From JAQICJ01 sp041686345 (GTDB taxonomy: Bacteria; Myxococcota_A; Polyangia; HGW-17), in contig JAWLEA010000007.1 of assembly GCA_041686345.1 (NCBI GenBank), forward strand, positions 1-59,728: a stretch of DNA of 59,728 bases, in the 5' to 3' direction. Made by a program: the position numbers and the translations under genes. Under the pieces are notes generated by a model. The model worked only from the letters and a program-made list of their open reading frames with translations, did no database searches and had not been told where the DNA came from. Below, one piece after another: positions 55,164-59,728 of the stretch. Each line of letters begins with the position of its first letter. Position 1 is the stretch's first letter.

Positions 55164-55598
55164 ATGAAATTATCCAAACAAGCTCACAATAAAAATCTTT
55201 CTGAAATGAACCTGACTCCACTTGTGGATGTGGTGATGGTTTTGATGATTATCTTCATGGTTACCGCCCCCCTGGAGCCAGAAGGCATCGATCTGGATCT
55301 TCCTGATGCTGATGCGGCAACTATTCCCAAAGATGACGGCAAACTCACCATTTACATGGAGCTTGACAAAACCATCACTATTACCGCGGGTGAAAAAGAA
55401 CTGCTTACTACCGAATTGAAATCTCTCAAAAATGTACTGCACAATAAATTCAGCAATAAAAAAGAAGCCAATATCAAAGCTGACAAAGAATTGAAATACG
55501 AGGAAATAATGAAATTACTGGTAGAAGTCAGAAAAGGCGGAATAACCAAACTCGGTCTGCTGGTTAATAAAAAGAAGAAGAAAGAAAAAACTGAATAG
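55164..55598 (+). CDS. tolR: TolR/ExbD-type biopolymer transport protein
   Basis: The protein is 144 aa: a short cytoplasmic tail, one membrane helix (about residues 19-40, NLTPLVDVVMVLMIIFMVTAP) and a periplasmic domain. Asp22 in the helix is the proton-carrying residue that is essential in TolR and ExbD. The periplasmic part (EANIKADKELKYEEIMKLLVEVRKGGITKLGL) is typical. The C-terminus is Lys/Glu-rich. It is cotranscribed with tolQ and the next two genes. Confidence 0.92.
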   Translation: MKLSKQAHNKNLSEMNLTPLVDVVMVLMIIFMVTAPLEPEGIDLDLPDADAATIPKDDGKLTIYMELDKTITITAGEKELLTTELKSLKNVLHNKFSNKKEANIKADKELKYEEIMKLLVEVRKGGITKLGLLVNKKKKKEKTE

Positions 55599-55618
55599 AA
55601 AATTCATTCGAGTTCTTA

Positions 55619-56563
55619 ATGAAAATTTCAAATCCTTTTCTCAAAAAAAATTTCAACCATCTGCTCTCAGGAAGTATCACCATTATTTTACATCTGATTG
55701 CAGGATTACTTCTGGCAAACAGCGTAGCCAAAAGTACGCCGGCAACTGAAACCCGGCAGGATAAACCCCTGCCTGTTTCCCTTGTTTCTCCGGAGACCAA
55801 TCCTCCGGTGCAAGAGGTCAAAGTCGAAAAAAAAACAAAATTAAAAAAGAAAACCCGCAAGACCAGAACTTCCAAAACCAAGAAGCACCAAGTAGTCAAA
55901 AAGGATGGAGCCAGGGATTTGAAAAAACAAGAGGATGAAAAGCAAGAAAAAGAAGATGACAGCGGAGTAGACTGCTCCCTTTTTGATGAAGCTTCCTGTT
56001 CTCCTTGTCTGGCGGCCCCCGAGGTTTGCAAGGTATGCTGCGAAAAAGAGAAAGAGGACGAAGTAAAAGAGAGTACCCGAACTGTTACCAACCAGTCAAC
56101 TTGTGAAAATCCACCCTGTGACAAAAAAGACCCCTGCACTTCAGAGGCTTTGGCAATCATGTCATCTTCCTTCTGTCCCAAAGTGAGAAGCAGTGTATAT
56201 TCCCGTTTGGGCAGAATTACTCTCAGAGGAGTGAGCAACAATCAGTTCCTGGCAGCTCGAATTTCCGTTTCTGTCAGTTCCACCGGCTCAATTTCTCTTT
56301 CTTCCTTTTTGAAAAGTTCAGGCAATGGCAAGTTTGATGCAGCCATCAGAAAGGCGGTAAAAGATGCAAACAGAGTGCTTCCTCCCACTAAAATAACTGC
56401 TTGCGTGACTACCAGGGGATGCATTTTTAATGTCACTATTGGAGCTCGCAAGGTTGATAATTCTAAATCAACCATTAAGTTTAACGATAACAAGTCGGAA
56501 AATAAAAAAAATAAAAACAAAAAATCTACAGAAGAAAAAGCTTCTGGGAAGGATAAATCATGA
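55619..56563 (+). CDS. TolA/TonB-like energy transducer with a Cys-rich periplasmic segment
   Basis: The protein is 314 aa. One N-terminal membrane helix (about residues 17-38) is followed by a Pro-rich stretch and then a Lys/Thr/Arg-rich extended region (about 62-120), as in TonB and TolA. The C-terminal domain (about 185-290) contains GNGKFDAAIRKAVKDANRVL, the TolA/TonB C-terminal pattern. Unusually, about residues 120-190 hold ten cysteines (CSLFDEASCSPC, CKVCCEK, CENPPCDKKDPC, FCPK) and two more lie near the end. The family normally has few or none. It is placed between tolR and tolB, where tolA belongs, and overlaps tolB by 4 bp. Confidence 0.72.
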   Translation: MKISNPFLKKNFNHLLSGSITIILHLIAGLLLANSVAKSTPATETRQDKPLPVSLVSPETNPPVQEVKVEKKTKLKKKTRKTRTSKTKKHQVVKKDGARDLKKQEDEKQEKEDDSGVDCSLFDEASCSPCLAAPEVCKVCCEKEKEDEVKESTRTVTNQSTCENPPCDKKDPCTSEALAIMSSSFCPKVRSSVYSRLGRITLRGVSNNQFLAARISVSVSSTGSISLSSFLKSSGNGKFDAAIRKAVKDANRVLPPTKITACVTTRGCIFNVTIGARKVDNSKSTIKFNDNKSENKKNKNKKSTEEKASGKDKS

Positions 56564-57912
56564 ACATATTGCTTCTCCTCTTAATTACTCTTTTTCCTGT
56601 TGCAGCCCAGGGGGTAAAATGTCCCATTCCCAATTGTCCCAAAGGCCAATTGTGTTTTTGTCCGCCCCCACCGCCACATTACCTGGTTGTCAAAGACAAA
56701 TCCAGGGGAAGCAACTCTAAAACCGGCAAAATCTTTACAGACAGATTAACCAGCAATTTTGCTCTCACAGCTTCTTTTTCCTTAAAAAGAAAGTTCAGCC
56801 CCAAATACCATTCTTCCAAGACTCCCCTGGATCAGATTTCAAAATGGCATCTGATTACCCTTAAACTGAAACAGGGCAAAAAAACAACTGAGGTTGAGGT
56901 TGAATTATTTTCCAGAAAAACACCTCGTTCCCGCCGCAAAAAAAAGATTTGGGATACCAGTTTCAATTTTAATTCCAGCAACCTGAAGAAGTCAGTTGAT
57001 CTTTTGGGAAATCAATTGATGACTAAAATCATCAAAAGAAAATTCTCCGCTTTTGGTTCAAAAATGGCATTTGTTCAAAAAATAAAGAGGGGAAAATCCT
57101 ATATCAGGGTAGCTGATTTTAACGGAGAAGAAAAAGAAAAACCTCTTTCCTCCCACAAACTTGTTTCCTTTAAAGTATCATATAACAAGGAACCTTTCTG
57201 GGGACCCAAGGGAAAATATCTCTTTTTTACCTCCCATGCTCGTTACAATCCCGATTTATACATCGTCGAACCAAATAAAAGTTCAATAAAACCTTTGCGT
57301 ATCAGTGCTCGCAACGGCATGAATCACGCTGCGGTACTCTCTAATAATCGCAAATATCTGGCTGTTACCATGGATTTCAGAGGCAATCCTGATATCTATC
57401 TGTTGAGACCTGATTTTAAAACTACCAAAAAATGGAGAATTATCAAAAAGTTGACAAGTCATCATTCTATAGATACTTCCCCATCCTTTTCTCCGGATGG
57501 CAAAAGAATAGTATTTGTCTCCAACCGCAGAAAAAGAGCCCAGATTTTCACAAAAAAAATTAAAGGGGGAAAACCCAGATTGTTATTTTCAACGGGAAAT
57601 CGCACCTATACACCCAAATGGTGTTCTTCCGGCAAGAGAGAATATCTTGCTTTTACTCAACTGGTGGGTAACAAATCGGTGATTTATGTCTACGATCTCA
57701 AGACCAGAGCCGGTTGGCAGGCAACCAGCAGTTCAGCTCCCAATGCAGAAAATCCGGCATGGAGTCCCCACTGTAACTTGATTAGCTATGAATCATCCGG
57801 GACAAAAACCAAAAAAAATGGAATATGGGTAAGTCCTATTAGAGGTGGTAAATCCTCAGTATTTTTAGAGGGTTACCTCTCAATGCCCGCTTGGGATAAA
57901 AGTCGAAAGTGA
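56560..57912 (+). CDS. tolB: TolB-like beta-propeller protein with an N-terminal Cys cluster
   Basis: The protein is 450 aa with a signal peptide ending near VAAQG (about residue 18). Just after it stands KCPIPNCPKGQLCFCPPPPP, with four cysteines before a proline run, which is not a TolB feature. A TolB-N-like domain follows, then WD40-like (PD40) propeller blades such as FWGPKGKYLFFTSHARYNPD, SPSFSPDGKRIVFVSNRR and NPAWSPHCNLISYES. In Tol-Pal systems TolB links the inner-membrane motor to Pal. No pal gene follows here. It is translationally coupled to the transducer gene upstream (ATGA overlap). Confidence 0.82.
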   Translation: MNILLLLLITLFPVAAQGVKCPIPNCPKGQLCFCPPPPPHYLVVKDKSRGSNSKTGKIFTDRLTSNFALTASFSLKRKFSPKYHSSKTPLDQISKWHLITLKLKQGKKTTEVEVELFSRKTPRSRRKKKIWDTSFNFNSSNLKKSVDLLGNQLMTKIIKRKFSAFGSKMAFVQKIKRGKSYIRVADFNGEEKEKPLSSHKLVSFKVSYNKEPFWGPKGKYLFFTSHARYNPDLYIVEPNKSSIKPLRISARNGMNHAAVLSNNRKYLAVTMDFRGNPDIYLLRPDFKTTKKWRIIKKLTSHHSIDTSPSFSPDGKRIVFVSNRRKRAQIFTKKIKGGKPRLLFSTGNRTYTPKWCSSGKREYLAFTQLVGNKSVIYVYDLKTRAGWQATSSSAPNAENPAWSPHCNLISYESSGTKTKKNGIWVSPIRGGKSSVFLEGYLSMPAWDKSRK

Positions 57913-57942
57913 TTGATATGACAAAAAAGTTTATTTCATCAC

Positions 57943-57970
57943 TTGACAAAGATATTTTTAAGAATAATGT
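57943..57970 (+). promoter_or_regulatory. Promoter of the HU-like gene
   Basis: A consensus TTGACA at 57943-57948 and TAATGT at 57965-57970, with a 16-bp spacer, precedes the HU-like gene by about 120 bp. A GGGG-TTAG-TCCC stem near 58023 lies in the leader and could be a weak terminator for tolB or a leader structure. Confidence 0.55.
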
Positions 57971-58093
57971 AGTTTTCAATTAAATAGTTTATAATTTTAA
58001 TTTTGATTTTCTAACATTTAACGGGGTTAGTCCCACCTTTTATTAATTTTTTATTCTGCGAATCAGAAAGATTCCAGAAAGTGAGGAACCATA

Positions 58094-58411
58094 ATGACAA
58101 AAACTGAATTAATAGACAAAATTTACAGAAGCGAAAAAATTGCTAAAACTACCAAAAAACAAGTAAGTGAAATAGTAGACGCTCTTTTCGACGAATTAGG
58201 CGATTATTTCATAACTACCAAACCTTCCAAGAAAAAAAGTGATCCCAAACTCACATATCCCGGCTTTGGTACTTTCAAAAAGAGAAAACGCAATAAAAAA
58301 CAGGGAAGAAATCCCCAAACTGGTAAACCCATCACTATTCCTGCCCATTACACTGTTACCTTTACTCCAAGTTCAATTCTCAAGAACAAAATGAACGGTA
58401 AAAAGAAATAA
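58094..58411 (+). CDS. HU/IHF-family DNA-binding protein
   Basis: Small basic nucleoid protein, 105 aa. The N-terminal helices TKTELIDKIYRSEKIAKTTKKQVSEIVDALFDEL (residues 2-35; key T-K-x-E-L-I and V-x-x-x-V-D) and the DNA-binding beta arm GRNPQTGKPITIPAHYTVTFTPSS are clear. It differs from standard 90-aa HU by a Lys/Ser insertion (TTKPSKKKSDPK) before the GFGTF turn. It has a strong GAGGA ribosome binding site, its own promoter and a perfect terminator, so it is probably a well-expressed single gene. HU versus IHF subunit cannot be decided. Confidence 0.93.
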   Translation: MTKTELIDKIYRSEKIAKTTKKQVSEIVDALFDELGDYFITTKPSKKKSDPKLTYPGFGTFKKRKRNKKQGRNPQTGKPITIPAHYTVTFTPSSILKNKMNGKKK

Positions 58412-58432
58412 GCAGTTTTTGTATATTTCAGT

Positions 58433-58465
58433 GTTTCACCTTTGTCGTTCAGGCAAAGGTGAAAC
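58433..58465 (+). terminator. Strong intrinsic terminator after the HU-like gene
   Basis: Perfect 12-bp stem GTTTCACCTTTG / CAAAGGTGAAAC with a 9-nt loop, 21 bp after the stop codon, followed by the pyrimidine-rich CTTCTTTCC. It is the clearest stem-loop in the window. Confidence 0.8.
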
Positions 58466-58578
58466 CTTCTTTCCGCTTCTCCTTTCCACATAGCTCTGCT
58501 TAATCACTCACAAAACAGTAAATTTTTCCAAAAGTTGCTTTTTTGTTTTAAAAGGCGGATATCAAACTAAGCAAAATC

Positions 58579-59292
58579 ATGAGTACACTTATCAACCATA
58601 AAACTCAAAATTTAAAAGAGGGGCTGATTTCCAGATTTGATCCCGGAGTGCTTCTGGGTGGTTTCACCCTGTGGTTTGCTTCCTTGGGTTCTCTTGGTTC
58701 TGAGCCGGCTTTTTTGTGGACTCTGCTTTTACTCCCCTGGCTTGGGTTCAAGTTGAAATTGAGTTTTTTCGTAAGAACAGTAATCTGGCCACTGATAATT
58801 ACCATCATGCTTCTTTTTAATCGGGAACCAAACTGGATTCAGGTTTTAACTCTTTTTTTCCTTACTCTGGCCTATTATTTTTTTGTGCTGGAAGAACGAT
58901 ATCAGACAAAGGATATCGAGCTCAAAAAGATTAAAATCAAGAATAAAAAGAAGAAAGTTTACCCTTTTCTCTTCTTTTTTGGCAGCCTCAGTTTGTTGCT
59001 GGTAGAATATTTCAGTTTTTCCAGTCACCAGACCTTCGTTTTGCTGTACACGGTTTTTATTCTGTCAGCTATTTTCAACCTGCTTAAAACAGCAGACAAA
59101 ATTTCCGGTAAAAAACTGAAAGTCCTGGCTTTCTTCTCTTCAATTCTCCTGCTTTCAATTCTGTTCTCCTGGCATTTCCAAAAAACAAATTTCCTCATCT
59201 CCTCCCTCATCTCCCTCTTCTGCCTCGCAGCCGGAATAAACCTGATATCCACCAAAACCCCACCAGCAAATTCTGGAACGAGAACCAGTTAA
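58579..59292 (+). CDS. Small polytopic membrane protein of unknown function
   Basis: The protein is 237 aa with about six hydrophobic helices separated by a basic cytoplasmic loop (KKIKIKNKKKK, about residues 115-130). No signature is recognised. The leader has no good ribosome binding site. The last 40 codons are markedly rich in C (many CTC, TCC and ACC codons), unlike the AT-rich codon use elsewhere in the window and like the oxidoreductase fragment just downstream. This suggests a locally acquired or altered segment. It is probably a real gene, given 237 open codons and coherent helices. Confidence 0.6.
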   Translation: MSTLINHKTQNLKEGLISRFDPGVLLGGFTLWFASLGSLGSEPAFLWTLLLLPWLGFKLKLSFFVRTVIWPLIITIMLLFNREPNWIQVLTLFFLTLAYYFFVLEERYQTKDIELKKIKIKNKKKKVYPFLFFFGSLSLLLVEYFSFSSHQTFVLLYTVFILSAIFNLLKTADKISGKKLKVLAFFSSILLLSILFSWHFQKTNFLISSLISLFCLAAGINLISTKTPPANSGTRTS

Positions 59293-59454
59293 AAAAATCT
59301 CACCCTCTTTAATCTCCTGAAAAACAAAAAAATCAACCCCGTCATAGACAAAAGAATGCCAATAACCAAAGCCAAAGAAGCTTACGAACTAATAGAAAAT
59401 GCAAAAACAAAAGGAAAAATAATCCTCGACCTGACCAAACCTACCACCGCTTAA
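59293..59454 (+). pseudogene. C-terminal fragment of a zinc-type alcohol dehydrogenase / quinone oxidoreductase
   Basis: The open stretch directly after the membrane-protein stop translates as LFNLLKNKKINPVIDKRMPI, then TKAKEAYELIENAKTKGKII and LDLTKPTTA before TAA. The pattern (I-x-P-V-I-D, a P-x-x-x-A-x-E-A-Y/H helix, then GKI-I-L) is the end of MDR-family NAD(P)-dependent oxidoreductases. No start codon, cofactor domain or remainder of a roughly 330-aa enzyme is present, so it is a remnant of about 50 codons. Its C-rich codons differ from most of the window. Confidence 0.65.
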
Positions 59455-59504
59455 TTTTAGACCGCAGGGTTGAGAAGCAAACAATTTAAAAATTTACTAT
59501 TACT

Positions 59505-59533
59505 TTGACAAAAATATGTTAATGTTTTAAAAA
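59505..59533 (+). promoter_or_regulatory. Possible promoter of the terminal lipoprotein gene
   Basis: TTGACA at 59505-59510 with TAAAAA at 59528-59533 (17-bp spacer), about 110 bp before the next start codon. The -35 is consensus and the -10 weak. Confidence 0.4.
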
Positions 59534-59645
59534 TAAAGATAATGATTAGATTTTAATATTATTGGAATGGTTTTTATACAACTTATTTTAAAATTCAATA
59601 AAATGCGGGTTCAAGTTTATCAAAATTTAGTTTAAGGATTTTACT

Positions 59646-59728
59646 ATGCAAAACAAATGTATTTGGTCACTTTTAACAATTCTATTTTTTATTTTTGCTG
59701 GTTGTGACGACGACGAGGCAAGTAACAA
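59646..59728 (+). CDS. Lipoprotein, N-terminal part (truncated by the window end)
   Basis: A frame from ATG 59646 encodes MQNKCIWSLLTILFFIFAGC followed by DDDEASN and runs off the window. The lipobox FAGC (Cys20) and the acidic start of the mature chain resemble the Asn-rich lipoprotein near 47 kb (AAC-EDDSD). Function unknown. Confidence 0.65.
   Translation, partial: MQNKCIWSLLTILFFIFAGCDDDEASN

Noticed and set aside
1..59728. Defence, toxin-antitoxin or prophage islands
   Set aside because: No nucleases, integrases, antitoxin pairs, capsid or tail genes were seen; nearly all the content is housekeeping or envelope-related.

Overview
The window is an AT-rich chromosomal segment of a Gram-negative, diderm bacterium. 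A type II secretion operon that includes GspN, several outer-membrane-type lipoproteins, a Tol-like energised complex, UvrA, RF2 and many very long TPR proteins all point to a lineage related to the former Deltaproteobacteria (Myxococcota, Bdellovibrionota or neighbours). An Asn/Thr-spacer lipoprotein carrying a CSNGIIEGSEVCDGT-type disulfide motif supports this. The lineage is an inference; no rRNA or tRNA gene was seen.

Layout. 1-8986 (+): the tail of gspE, then gspF-G-H-I-J-K-L-M-N, a nearly complete distal type II secretion operon. 9007-17467 (-): a LolC/E-like permease with an unusual membrane insertion, prfB (RF2, no programmed frameshift), a CaCA cation exchanger, TatD, a HEAT-repeat protein, RicT and holB. 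17832-25214 (+): three exported TPR proteins of 576, about 1194 and 604 aa (the last a lipoprotein), whose order and sizes resemble GltC-GltD-GltE (NfsC-D-E) of myxobacterial gliding/spore-coat machines. 25534-28714 (-): a Crp/Fnr-like regulator, folC, and a lone GspE-N-terminal-domain protein. 29191-32499 (+): rsmD, coaD, a class I aminotransferase and a lipoprotein. 32540-49155 (-): an S1-domain protein, the Asn-rich lipoprotein, a giant 3719-aa cytoplasmic TPR protein translationally coupled to engB and rimI, and an alpha/alpha-toroid protein. 49458-51457 (+): a U32 protein and DAHP synthase. 51459-54209 (-): uvrA. 54447-57912 (+): TolQ-TolR-TolA/TonB-like-TolB. The end of the window holds an HU-type protein, a small membrane protein, a truncated oxidoreductase fragment and the start of a lipoprotein gene.

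The most novel-looking signal is a dispersed, roughly 165-175 bp element with long terminal inverted repeats and an end hairpin that covaries between copies. Five full or degenerate copies lie at 11946-12111, 12114-12277, 19599-19773, 25365-25541 and 34239-34406, and one solo end lies at 47916-47948. In three cases the element edge coincides with, or directly follows, the stop codon of the adjacent gene. The second theme is a possible distributed, TPR-based envelope machine: a GltC/D/E-like trio, a GltI-like giant TPR protein and a TolQR motor. It is present without obvious gliding regulators in this window.

Gene calls rest on motif recognition by eye; no database search was possible. Start sites were moved from the longest reading frame where a ribosome binding site or family length argued for it.
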